Assembly (NCBI GenBank): GCA_029262835.1
Contig: JAJCYQ010000089.1
Location: 1 to 64,000, forward strand
Reading direction: 5' to 3'
Origin: Bacteroidota bacterium
Lineage (GTDB): Bacteria; Bacteroidota; Rhodothermia; Rhodothermales; UBA10348
Length of the DNA: 64,000 nt
The notes under the pieces were generated by a model that was not told where the DNA came from, ran no database searches, and saw only the letters and a list, made by a program, of their open reading frames with translations. The position numbers and the translations under genes were made by a program. Position 1 is the stretch's first letter, and each line of letters begins with the position of its first letter. Shown piece by piece: positions 17,054 through 27,400 of the stretch.

Positions 17054-18745
17054 TTATTCGGAGCCGATTGTGCGGCGGTAGTGGGCCTCGTCGCCGGTCA
17101 TTTCCCAGCGAACGAGCGACGTGGGAATGATGCCGGAGGCCATGAAGCCGTCCATGAAGCCTTGCATGGTGAAGTTGTCGCCCTCTTGGCGGGCCACGAC
17201 GCGCATGAGGTCTTCGATTTCGACTTTCCCGGTGATGTAGCTCGAGCCGTAACCTGGCTGCTGAAGGTAGAGGTGCTGCTCGAACGCGACGAGCTCACCG
17301 TCGGCGCGCATCCATCCACGCGGCGTCCACTCGACGGCGAACTCGGAGGCCTCGGCCATGGTCAGCTCGTTTCCGTGCATGTACAGCCCACCGAGCGCAC
17401 GGGCGGCCCGCTGGCCGAGCATGATGTAGATGAGTTCTTTCGCGCGCGGCCGGTCATCCATGAGTCCTGCCGTCATCATCATCTCCTCAAGCCCCGTCGC
17501 GAGGCCTTCGCTGCGACCATCATAGATGTTGTAGAGCGGGAGAGCCGAGCGGATAATGCGCTCGTGCGGATCGTTGTCGAGCATGGCAAGCTCGATCCAG
17601 TGGAACATGTGCGGACGCATGGGCATGGCGTCGTGCATGTTGATCTGCGTGAAAAAGGAGCGATCATCGAATTCGGCCACGAAGCTGCCAATGTGGTCGA
17701 CCATGGCCTGCCGCATGTATGGACGCGTCGACACGAAGCCGTCGTCCAGGAACGCCATGAACTCGTCGACGGCCTGCATCATTTCGCGCATGTACTCGGC
17801 TTCCGAATCGAAGTCGCGTCGGGGGGGCTCCCGGCGGTTGTTGTGTTCGGCGAGCTTCAGGTAGGCCCAGCTCCGGGCCAGTTCGCGCTCCATGATGGTG
17901 ACCTCCTCTTCCCACGACCACGGCATGAGGTGCACGTTTCGGAGGTACCAGGTATAATTCTCCTTCCCAATCCCGGATGGCCCGGTTTTGGAGGGCAGCT
18001 CGGCCTCGAGCCAATCGCCAAAAGCCTGCGTGGCGGCGAGGGCGTCATCCACGGCCGCCTGTACATTGGCGTGGTCGGTAGAGGCGCGGATGGCCATGAG
18101 CGCACCTTCCTGTTCGCGGATGACGCGGATACCGCCAAACCACAGGTCACGGGCATTTCCCGTCAGATTGGTTCTGGCCTGCTCATAGAAGGCCGGTATC
18201 ATCCCGATTTTCTGTGCAGCCGTTTCGGCGTCGGCGGCCGAGAGTGGCTTCTCGAGGGCCCACCAGTCAAAGTAGGCATGATTTTCAGGTCCCTCATGCG
18301 CCGGAACGTCGCTGCGCGACATATAGATGACCTTGTAGAAACCAGGATCGCGCTGCCACGGCATGCGCACGCGGTGTTCGAAGTCAAGGCCGTTCATTTC
18401 GGCGCGGACGAGTTCAAAGTCGACGCGATCGGGGGTCGACCAGCCGGTCGTGTCGAACGCTTCGAGCGCGCGCTGCCAGTCGGCGAGCGCGGCGTGGCGG
18501 GCCTCCATGGTCAATGCGGTGTAGTCTGGCACGCCATTTTCGAGGGGTGGCCGCTCGAAATCCCGCCAGGCGAGGAAAAATTCCTCGAGCTCGGCATGCG
18601 TAGCGCCGGGAGTTGGGGGTGCTTCCATTTCGAGGCTGACGGCTGTGCCGCTCGGGCCCTCGGTACCTGAACTGCAGGCAGCGAGAAAGAGAAGCGCGGC
18701 GGTCGCGGTCAGAAGGCGGAGGGAGGGGGTGCGTTGAGGCAACAT
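17054..18745 (-). CDS. DUF885 family lipoprotein (putative metallopeptidase-like)
   Basis: Lipobox LFLAACSSG; DUF885-like architecture. Confidence 0.82.
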   Translation of the reverse strand: MLPQRTPSLRLLTATAALLFLAACSSGTEGPSGTAVSLEMEAPPTPGATHAELEEFFLAWRDFERPPLENGVPDYTALTMEARHAALADWQRALEAFDTTGWSTPDRVDFELVRAEMNGLDFEHRVRMPWQRDPGFYKVIYMSRSDVPAHEGPENHAYFDWWALEKPLSAADAETAAQKIGMIPAFYEQARTNLTGNARDLWFGGIRVIREQEGALMAIRASTDHANVQAAVDDALAATQAFGDWLEAELPSKTGPSGIGKENYTWYLRNVHLMPWSWEEEVTIMERELARSWAYLKLAEHNNRREPPRRDFDSEAEYMREMMQAVDEFMAFLDDGFVSTRPYMRQAMVDHIGSFVAEFDDRSFFTQINMHDAMPMRPHMFHWIELAMLDNDPHERIIRSALPLYNIYDGRSEGLATGLEEMMMTAGLMDDRPRAKELIYIMLGQRAARALGGLYMHGNELTMAEASEFAVEWTPRGWMRADGELVAFEQHLYLQQPGYGSSYITGKVEIEDLMRVVARQEGDNFTMQGFMDGFMASGIIPTSLVRWEMTGDEAHYRRTIGSE

Positions 18746-18865
18746 GGGCGTGGTGGGTCAAATTGGAACAAGCTCCTGCAAACTGGAGACTTCAGGGAAT
18801 ATACATTTTGAGGTGCATCATAGTCGACTGGCTTCCAGGGCCTGCGCCAGGCATCCGATCCATTA

Positions 18866-19333
18866 TCAGTCTTCCGTATGCATTTTTTCGCATAGCTGGA
18901 GCGCCCTGCGAATCCGGGTCTCCGTTTTCTTGCCTGATGCCACCCACGCGGCGAGGCCCCGCTGGCGCCCGAGAGTCATGGAACTGAACGCTCCAGCCGC
19001 ATGGTCGTCCTGGCGGAGTGCTTCCGCCAATTCGTCGCAAATGTCAATCCTGTCCGGTTCGGGGTCGGTCTCCATGGCAACGATGGCCATATCTCCGGGC
19101 GCGACGCCCATGGACTTGAGCGTGTCAAGCCCCAGCATGACGGCGTGGCACGGCTCGGGCTCCGCGGGCACACGGAACAGAAAGCGCCGCGCGGTTACCC
19201 CGCCGACGTGCACGAGAACCCGACGGGTCGGCCCGCGGAGTAATTGCTGGGCGATATCGTCGGGTACGGGCAGATAGTGATAGGGCGGCGACGCCTCGTG
19301 CCGCAGCACAGGAGATGGAAACTCGTGCTTCAC
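18866..19333 (-). CDS. YdeI/OmpD-associated (DUF1905-containing) protein
   Basis: YHYLPVPDDIAQQL...RRVLVHVGG... and C-terminal AWVASGKKTETRIRRALQLCEKM; GTG start overlaps upstream stop. Confidence 0.75.
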   Translation of the reverse strand: MKHEFPSPVLRHEASPPYHYLPVPDDIAQQLLRGPTRRVLVHVGGVTARRFLFRVPAEPEPCHAVMLGLDTLKSMGVAPGDMAIVAMETDPEPDRIDICDELAEALRQDDHAAGAFSSMTLGRQRGLAAWVASGKKTETRIRRALQLCEKMHTED

Positions 19334-20229
19334 AATGCAGCGTCGAGCAGCCGGGCGAGCCGAACAGCCGCCGTCTGCATGCGGGTTTCGATGATGGTGA
19401 TATTCCGGGCGCGGTAAGCTTCGTCCACTTCGCCGCTCGCGCCGAAGTCGTAGGCCGTTTCGCGCATAATGGTATGCGATTCTTCCGCCCAGCGTGCGGG
19501 GTTGAGCGTGTCCCACGCCTCGCGGTCCGCGTCGTCGATATCGAAATAGAGATGCGATGCCATGTCGACCCAGTTCCCATAGGTCTGCTCAATGAGCACG
19601 AAGTCCCACACGCGGTGCACGTTGGAGGGCTCGCCGAAGGCGGTGACGGCCGTATCGTTACCGCCCCGGTCGAAGCCGTACCCGGCGTGCATGGGCTGGT
19701 GGAGATCGCCTACGAAGTGGGCGAGGAACTTCAGCGCCACGAGCCGCTCGGCGAAAGGCGCGTCGGGCTGCTCGAGTGTGGCCAGTGTCTCGGTGATGGC
19801 CTCGACGGCGCAGAAGGTATCCGCACAATCACGCTCCAGGCGGAATGCCGTGGCCTCACGCGGGAGGTTCACGTAGTGGGCCGTTGTATACCGGTCGTAG
19901 GATGGATCATCGCCACGCACCTGGTCGGCCCACAGGCAGCTCTCCATGAAGCGGTCAAACGCTCTGTCGCCGTCGAGCAGGGTCCGAACGGCCTGCCGCG
20001 TTTCAGGCTTCATTTCCCACCACGCCATGAGGCAGATGGCCTTGTGGCCGTCGCGTCCCCAGAGCGAAATACCTGGCGCCGGCAACTGGCTGTCCGGTCC
20101 CGCCACTCCGGTCATGGTTCCCGCGGCGCTGTTGGGTCCTGCCCCACCGGCGGCGGCTGCGGCCGAAGGGATCGAGAACAAGCAGAGTACGACGATTGGC
20201 AGGACGAGGGAGAAATCAGAGCGGCGCAT
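19330..20229 (-). CDS. S1/P1 nuclease family protein
   Basis: WGRDGHKAICLMAWW, HYVNLPREA, FLAHFVGDLHQPMHAGYGFDRGGNDTAV. Confidence 0.92.
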   Translation of the reverse strand: MRRSDFSLVLPIVVLCLFSIPSAAAAAGGAGPNSAAGTMTGVAGPDSQLPAPGISLWGRDGHKAICLMAWWEMKPETRQAVRTLLDGDRAFDRFMESCLWADQVRGDDPSYDRYTTAHYVNLPREATAFRLERDCADTFCAVEAITETLATLEQPDAPFAERLVALKFLAHFVGDLHQPMHAGYGFDRGGNDTAVTAFGEPSNVHRVWDFVLIEQTYGNWVDMASHLYFDIDDADREAWDTLNPARWAEESHTIMRETAYDFGASGEVDEAYRARNITIIETRMQTAAVRLARLLDAAL

Positions 20230-20341
20230 GTATCTAAAAGACGGATATGTGGAAAACGGAGTCAGGAATGCAGATTATTGGGGCGTCGGAGCCCAGGATC
20301 AGGAAACGCAGCACGCCGGAGCCCAGCACGCAACTGAGGCC

Positions 20342-20761
20342 TCAGCGCCAGGAGCCAAGAAGCGCGCCCATCGCGAGCAGCGCCGCGAGGTTATACGCCA
20401 TGTTGAGGGTCCAGTTGACCACGGATTTGCCTTCGAAGGCGACCTCCTGCCAGGAGGCGAATACCACAAAACCCAGCCACATCCAGAAGGCGCCCTGCAT
20501 GCCGAACGCCCATCCGGTTGCAGCGAATGCTTCTTCCCACGCATTCAGGATGTGCGCCAGCACGAAGGCCGCCAGGACGCTTACAACCCACGTCACCCCA
20601 AAATTCTTCCACGGGTTGAATCCGGCGCGGAGCTCTTCTTCGGTCTTGCCGACGAGCTGCATCCAGAGTTTTCCAAACAGGGGTCCGTACCAGAGGAATC
20701 CGATGACCTGGGGCAGGAGCGAGGCGACGAGAACGGCGAGAAGGTTTGGGGAGTAATCCAT
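20342..20761 (-). CDS. DUF1761 domain-containing membrane protein
   Basis: LLPQVIGFLWYGPLFGKLWMQLVGKTEEEL; small multi-TM protein. Confidence 0.82.
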   Translation of the reverse strand: MDYSPNLLAVLVASLLPQVIGFLWYGPLFGKLWMQLVGKTEEELRAGFNPWKNFGVTWVVSVLAAFVLAHILNAWEEAFAATGWAFGMQGAFWMWLGFVVFASWQEVAFEGKSVVNWTLNMAYNLAALLAMGALLGSWR

Positions 20762-20843
20762 GGCACAAAGCACGCGCGGTGCGGCGGGTGGTACATATGG
20801 CAAAGTAACGCCCGACGCCAGCACAAATGCAATGGCGGCCGGG

Positions 20844-21665
20844 TCACTCGGCCGCGTCGTCCGGTGGCGGCCCGCCGAGCGTCTCGGCAATCCGGGCATG
20901 AAAGGTATCTGGATCAATTCCCGACAGGGCGCCTTTGCATACGCTCTTGACGTGCGGCGGAAAATCGGCCCGCGCACTCATGACCCATTCCAGATAACTG
21001 CGATCGCGTGTGGCGACTTCGAGCATGCTTCGCCCGGCCCACTTGCCGAACCCGAACACGACTTCTCCTGCGCTCCAGACCAGATGATTGGTCGGGCCGG
21101 TCCAGGAAGCTTTCTCGGGCTGGGTGAGCGCCGCCAGGTCCTCCCATGTCGATTCCTCGAGATTGAACGTCCGGCGCATGCCGCGCAGGACCTTGACAGC
21201 CGCCTGCACATCGGCCTCCGCCGAATGGGCATCCTCGAGCGATCCACCAACAAATCGGCGATAGGCGTCGGTGAGCGTACGGGGCTCGAGCGCCTGCCAG
21301 ATCCTCAGCGGATCCACGACAAGTTTGTCAGAAAGGTCAAGGGGCCGGCCCATACGCTTGAATTCGGCTTCCACGAAGCGGATGTCAAAGCGTACATTGT
21401 ACCCGACCAGCACGTTCGATGCCGCGAGGAACTGCTCTACCTGATCGGCGATCTCTGGAAATCGGGGAGCGTCGGCAAGGTCTTCCATGGAAATACCGTG
21501 CACAGCCTGGGCTCCCGGCGTGATGGAAATATCCGGCTTCACGCGCAGCGTCAGCGCGCGCTCCTTGCCGGCTTCGTAGAGACACATGGAAATTTCCACG
21601 ATCTGATCGGTATCCGGATTTTTTCCGGTCGTCTCCACGTCGAAGGCGATCATTATTTTATTCAT
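20844..21665 (-). CDS. 3'-5' exonuclease (DnaQ/RNase T-type)
   Basis: IAFDVETTGKNPDTDQIVEIS, VGYNVRFDIRFV, HSAEADVQAAVKVL (DEDDh-type ExoI-III motifs). Confidence 0.9.
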   Translation of the reverse strand: MNKIMIAFDVETTGKNPDTDQIVEISMCLYEAGKERALTLRVKPDISITPGAQAVHGISMEDLADAPRFPEIADQVEQFLAASNVLVGYNVRFDIRFVEAEFKRMGRPLDLSDKLVVDPLRIWQALEPRTLTDAYRRFVGGSLEDAHSAEADVQAAVKVLRGMRRTFNLEESTWEDLAALTQPEKASWTGPTNHLVWSAGEVVFGFGKWAGRSMLEVATRDRSYLEWVMSARADFPPHVKSVCKGALSGIDPDTFHARIAETLGGPPPDDAAE

Positions 21666-21858
21666 TGCACTGCCCGCTGCATCTATCGAATTCAGTTATC
21701 CATACCGCCCGGCGCTGGTCGAAGAGACGGAGCGCGCCCTTCGTGCCGGTGAGCGGCTGACCGCGTTCAAGATACTGATTGCGCCGTCGGCCAGCGAGGC
21801 CCGGAATTTCCGCCAGGCGCTGGCACGCGCTGGCGTATCGCTCTTCAATATCGAGGCG

Positions 21859-24477
21859 GTGACGGTGCGCTCCCTGGCACGACTCATGCTGCGCACCGTA
21901 CCAGGCGCGGAGCCGACCGCATTCTGGGGGGTAGATGCGGCGCAGGTCGTTGTATCCCAATGTATTGATGTCATAGATGCGCCTGCAGGTCATGTCCTGC
22001 GGCGCTCCCCTGCGACCGCCGTCCGGCTGCTCTCGGCCCTGCGCGTGCGGGGAGTAGATGCCGGCGCATGGACCGGGGCGGGTGGCGATCCGCTGGTGGC
22101 GGAGCTCCTGATGGCGTACACCGACCTCTTTGAGCGTCACGGGGCGCTCGATCCTACGGGCGTGCTGCTTCGCGCGGCGGAGGTGGCGCCAGCGTTCGTT
22201 CAGATAAGAAAGCCCACGCTGCTTTTGAAGCTGGACGACATCCATCCCATGCCGGCAGAGCGCGTGCTCCTGGAGCGGCTCGAAGACCTCGTGCCTGCGG
22301 TGGAGACCGTGGGACGCGTGGACGATGCGCACGCGGAGTGCGCCCCGATGCGCCGCCTGGTGGCCCGGGACCGTGACGATGAAGCGGCGCGGGTGCTGGG
22401 CGACATTCTGGCGTCTGGCACTCCGTTCGATGAAATCCAGATTGCCATGGCGCAGCCGGTTATGTACGAATCGCGCCTGGCTGCGGCGGCTCGCTCGCAC
22501 GGTATTCCCGCCGTTGTAGATCATGGCGTCCGGTTATTTGATACGCCGCCTGGACGACACGTGCGGGCGCTGCTCCTGTGGCTGGCCGATGACCTGCGGC
22601 CGGACCGCGCTCTGGCGTGCGCCCGGCTCGGCCTATTCAACCAGGACAAGGTCTCGGTGGGCAGGCGGCGGGACGTGGAACGGCTTCTGGACCAGTGGCC
22701 AGTGGACGTCAGGGCACTGCTCTCGCCAACCTATAGGAGCCTGGTCATGAAAGCCGCGTCGCGCCAGCGCGGTGCGGTCGACAGCCTCGTCCATTTTGCC
22801 AGCACATTCCTGCAGGAAATGCTCGATGCGACGGGCCAGCTCCGATCTGACGTCTCGCTTTCGCACGTCATGCGCTGGATACGCCACGTTCTCGCAGCCG
22901 CGCCGGAGCGGGATGGCACGTGGGCCGACCTGCTCAACTCGGCGCTCCGGGGGCGCGCGGCGCAGGTCCTGCCGGCGTCATTCACCATGTCTGTGTCCAA
23001 GGCGGCCGATGTCCTGCTTCGGAGCCTGGAGGGTGTCCGCATGCCCGGCGAGCGACTCCTCGGCGGGTCTCTGCCCGGCGAAAGTCAAGTGGATGTGGAC
23101 GCATCCTGCGGACGACTCCTGATTGTACCTCTTGAGCAGGCCGCACTCTCTTTGCGCCGGAAGACCTGGGTCGTGGGGATGGACGACCGGGCGCGCTCTG
23201 GCGCCGCGGCCGATGACACGGCTGGGCTGCCTCGCACGAGCCTGGATGTGCTCCGCCGCCTGGGACACGAAACGCCTCACGACCAGGCGGCGCCCGTTCC
23301 AATTGGTCATCTGCTGGACCGCCTGTCCGGGCGGACAGCGCAGACTACCATCTGCACGGCGCGCTACGACGTCCGCGAAATGCGTGAGCTCTTCCCGCAT
23401 GCTGCGTGCTCTGGGAGAGTCTTCGCGCCGGGCGTGCCAGCGTCCATGGCGCTTGCGCCTGTTCTGGCACCGGGCGCCGAGGAAGGAGTGCTCCGGGCGG
23501 TGGCGGCCCGGGAGAAGCGGGCCGGTCCGTTCTGGACCGTGCAGAACGGCATTATTGGGCAAACGGGCATGCCCGTAGAAAACGGAGTCGTGCGCACAGC
23601 GTCGGCCTCATCACTTGAAAGGCTTTCCGAGTGTCCCTACCGGTACTTCATTACCGATGTGCTCCGCGTGCGGGCCGACGAGCAGCGCACAGAGTGGATT
23701 ACGGCGGCCGAACGCGGAAGCCTGATGCACGACGTATTCCGAGATGCGTTCGCCCATGGACTGCTGGCCTCGGCCGGCGGGATGGACACCGTGTCGGAAC
23801 TCGTACGGGAGCGTCTCAGGGAGCACGCCCGGCTGTCACCGCCGCCGGGCGCTTATACGCTCCGCGCCACAGAAGTGGAGCTGGTTTCCATGGCGCGGAC
23901 GCTCAGGGCGCTGACAGTGGAAGAAGCGGCCCAGTGGACGCAGATCGCAGCCGAGTGGGATTTTGACGACGTCGATGTGGGTCCCTGGCGTCTTCGCGGA
24001 CGCATTGACCGTGTGGACGTCAGTCCGCGCGGCACGGAGCGCATTCTGGACTACAAGACGGGTTCATCCAGCCCGTACGAGCCTTCGAAACTCAAGAAGC
24101 TGCAGCATCGGCTCCAGTGGTATGTCTATGCGCTCGTTCGCCAGCACGCTGCGCAGGCGGAGGTAGACGTTTCCGGCTACCTGTTCATGAAGGACGGGGA
24201 GTGGGCGGCGCTCCAGAGCGTCGAGCATCCACTCGAATATGATGGCATGGTGCACCTCGAACATCTCGCCGACCGCGTCAATGCCGGTTGGTATCCGCAG
24301 GCAGCCGGCCACCCGGATTCTCCATGCCTGTTCTGTGATGTACATGCGGTCTGCGGTGATGTCAGCATGGTGGGGGATATGCTGAAAAAGAAAACGGCGC
24401 CCGACGCCGCGTTTGCCGATCGACTGGCTACGTGGTGGTACGCCGATAAACAGCTTGACCGCGGAGTGGCATCATGA
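21859..24477 (+). CDS. PD-(D/E)XK nuclease / AddB-like helicase-nuclease subunit (N-terminus probably extends upstream to ~21650-21670)
   Basis: C-terminal nuclease ILDYKTGSS; Fe-S staple Cys pattern SECPYRYF...CLFCDVHAVCG; adjacent AddA-like gene. Confidence 0.85.
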   Translation: MTVRSLARLMLRTVPGAEPTAFWGVDAAQVVVSQCIDVIDAPAGHVLRRSPATAVRLLSALRVRGVDAGAWTGAGGDPLVAELLMAYTDLFERHGALDPTGVLLRAAEVAPAFVQIRKPTLLLKLDDIHPMPAERVLLERLEDLVPAVETVGRVDDAHAECAPMRRLVARDRDDEAARVLGDILASGTPFDEIQIAMAQPVMYESRLAAAARSHGIPAVVDHGVRLFDTPPGRHVRALLLWLADDLRPDRALACARLGLFNQDKVSVGRRRDVERLLDQWPVDVRALLSPTYRSLVMKAASRQRGAVDSLVHFASTFLQEMLDATGQLRSDVSLSHVMRWIRHVLAAAPERDGTWADLLNSALRGRAAQVLPASFTMSVSKAADVLLRSLEGVRMPGERLLGGSLPGESQVDVDASCGRLLIVPLEQAALSLRRKTWVVGMDDRARSGAAADDTAGLPRTSLDVLRRLGHETPHDQAAPVPIGHLLDRLSGRTAQTTICTARYDVREMRELFPHAACSGRVFAPGVPASMALAPVLAPGAEEGVLRAVAAREKRAGPFWTVQNGIIGQTGMPVENGVVRTASASSLERLSECPYRYFITDVLRVRADEQRTEWITAAERGSLMHDVFRDAFAHGLLASAGGMDTVSELVRERLREHARLSPPPGAYTLRATEVELVSMARTLRALTVEEAAQWTQIAAEWDFDDVDVGPWRLRGRIDRVDVSPRGTERILDYKTGSSSPYEPSKLKKLQHRLQWYVYALVRQHAAQAEVDVSGYLFMKDGEWAALQSVEHPLEYDGMVHLEHLADRVNAGWYPQAAGHPDSPCLFCDVHAVCGDVSMVGDMLKKKTAPDAAFADRLATWWYADKQLDRGVAS

Positions 24478-27400
24478 GCCGTTTGGACGACTGGAAAGCG
24501 CGGGCCATCATCCGCGGTACGCCCGGCGCGTCGGGGCCCGTGGCATCCGACCCGTGGCTGGACGTCGAGCACAATATGATTGTGCGGGCGGGAGCAGGAT
24601 CGGGTAAGACGACGGCGCTCGTGGAGCGCGTGCTCGCCTACCTGCGGCTGGGTGAGGAGCCGTCATCGATCGTGGCCATCACATTCACGCGAAAGGCGGC
24701 GGCCGAACTGCAGGGGCGCATACACGCCGCGGTGGACCATGCGGTGACCTCCGGCGGGCACGAGGACGACCGCCTGCAGCTGCAGCGTGCGCGTCGTCGA
24801 CTAGACGAGATGCATATTGGCACCATCCATGGATTTTCGTCGCAGCTGCTCAGGCAGTACGCCGATATGGCGGGCGTGCCTCCGGATTTCCGGCAGGTCG
24901 AAGAAGAGGAAGAGGAGGACATGCGGAGCCGATTCTGGAGCGCGTTTCTGGCGGGCGAGGATGAAAACGACGATTTGGTGCGCCTTCGGGAAGCGGGCGT
25001 CAGCCGGGCGTCGCTCCTTGACCTGTTCGGACGCCTCGTCGAGAATGCAGACCTGGAGCCGGTCCAGAGTGGGCCGATCGACATTGATTTCAGTCGCGCC
25101 TCCGAGGCGGCTCGTCAGATCATGGATGACCTGGAGTCCATTTCGTGGGTCGGCAACAGTCCGGACGCCGTTCAGCGTGGACTTCGGAAAGCGCGGTTCA
25201 TGCTGGAGATGCGCGAGGAAATGTCGCTCGCACAGACGGCCGAATGGCTGCGCCTGTTCACGGGCATGGTAAAGAAGGATCAGCTTTCCTTGACGCTGAA
25301 CCGATGGGACCGTCCCCAGAAGTTCATGAAAGCCGTGCGGGACGGCACGGAGCACGACGAGGCGCCGTGGCACGTGCTCCCGCGCATTCGGGAGGAGATC
25401 ATGCCGCCGCTGACCGCGTGGGACGTGGACGTTCATGGTCGCGCCATCCGGCTTGTGTCACGCGCCGTCTCGGATTACGCGGCGTACAGGCAGGCGGAGG
25501 GGCGACTCACCATTTCAGACCCCATCCACATCCTGAATAATCTGCTTCGCGCATCCCCGGACGTTCGCCGCGACGTACAGACGCAATACCAGCGTATTCT
25601 GGTCGATGAATTCCAGGACACAGATCCCGTACAGGCCTCTGTGATTTTTCATATGGTGGCTTCTGACCGGGATGATGACGACTGGGCACGGAACCGGCTG
25701 TTGCCCGGGCGCCTGCTCCTCGTTGGTGACGACAAACAGTCCATATACCGGTTCCGCCGGGCCGATTTCGAAGTGTTCGCCCGGTGCGAAGAGGCTATCG
25801 TCTCGCAGGGGGGGCGAAGCCTCGTCCTCGGCACGAACTTCCGCTCGACCGCTGCAGTCTGCCACTGGATAAATGAGGCCATGGAGCCGCTGTTTCCTCC
25901 TTCCGACCTCGAAGGACGCCGTGAACAGGCCCCGTGGGAGCCGCTTCGGCCGCGTGTGCCCGAGGAAAATGACGCGGCACCGGACGACTCGGCTCCCGGG
26001 CGCGATGCGGCCGTCGGGTCGCTGGTACTCAATCCAAAGCTGACCGCCGCGGATGGTGTTGCAGCGGAAGCGCGCACCATTGCCAGGATGATCCGCGAAC
26101 AGCTCGATTCGGGGGCGTATGCCTCGCCTGGAGACGTAATGATCCTGCTTCGGCGCAACAAGTATGTGTCGCGCTACGTGGCCGAGGTGGCTGCTGCGGG
26201 CTTGCCCGTTCGGGTTACCGGTGGGCGGGCTGTTGGCGGAAGTGATGTGCTACCTGCCGTGTGCAGCATTCTGGAGGCAATTGTCCGCCAGGGAGACGAA
26301 TTGGCCGGTGTGGCAGCCCTGCGCACCCCCTTCTTTGCTGTCTCTGATGCTGATCTGATGGCCTGGCGCAGAGACGAGGGGCGGTTCGATGGTCTGGCGG
26401 AGCCTGCCGTGGACAAAAGCGGTGAGCCTCAAACCGTTGCGCCTCAATCCGGGGAGCCTCAGAATGTGTTCGTTCATTCCGTCGTGCACGCCCGCCGCGT
26501 GCTCAACCGGATCGGTAATCGGTTCAGGACGCTCCCGCCGTGGGAGGCGCTGCGCGCGACGGCCGACGAAGAGGGCTGGTGGGACATGCTTGCAGCGCGT
26601 GAGACCGAGGCCGTCGATACCGGTACGTTGCAGAAAATTCTCGCCCTGTTTGCTTCTGCCGAGGATCGTGGTCTCGACTGGATCGAGGCTACGAGCGAAC
26701 TGCTCCAGTACCGCAGCGGGAATCGAGCCATGAAACTGCACGCTGCCAAAGGTGACGACGGAGTCCAGATCCTGACCGTTCATCAGGCCAAGGGGCTGCA
26801 GGCACAGTGCGTTTTCCTGGCCGATCCGGGTCAGCCGAAATCGGCGGGCCGGGCACCGAGTGAGCACACATTCACCGAGAACGGCTCGTCATACATTGCT
26901 CTCGCACTGAGAGAGCCGGGAGTGTTCAGACCGAAAAACACCTACGAGCCGCCGAACTGGGCCGAGGCCGTTCGTGCAGAAGAGCTCTTCGCCAGGGCTG
27001 AACATGTACGACTGCTCTATGTCGCCTGTACGCGTGCGGCGCGCCAACTGATTGTCTGTCACCGCGACGGAGGAAAGCCAGGAGTCTGGGACGACCTGAT
27101 TCCCGCGCTCCGCGACGCTCCCGTACTCGCTCACATCCAGGATGTACCCGTCCGGGTGGAACCGTCCAGTAGCAGAGATGGCGCCGATCGGAAGCGGGGG
27201 CGGATCCTTGATCGCATGCGCGTGGCCATAGCCGCTGGCACGGAACCGACCCATATCCTGTTGCGGCCCAGTGACAAAGAGGAGACGGACGGGGTCCAAG
27301 CGGGTGCAATGGGTCCTACGGGAGCTGGGGTGGAAGGCACGGGCGATGCGCCGGCCGAAGACATGATTCCAACCCGTATCGGCATGGAGGGCAAGGACTT

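Noticed and set aside
17081-18670. 529-aa plus-strand ORF
   Set aside because: Mirror ORF opposite the DUF885 gene, no recognisable domain
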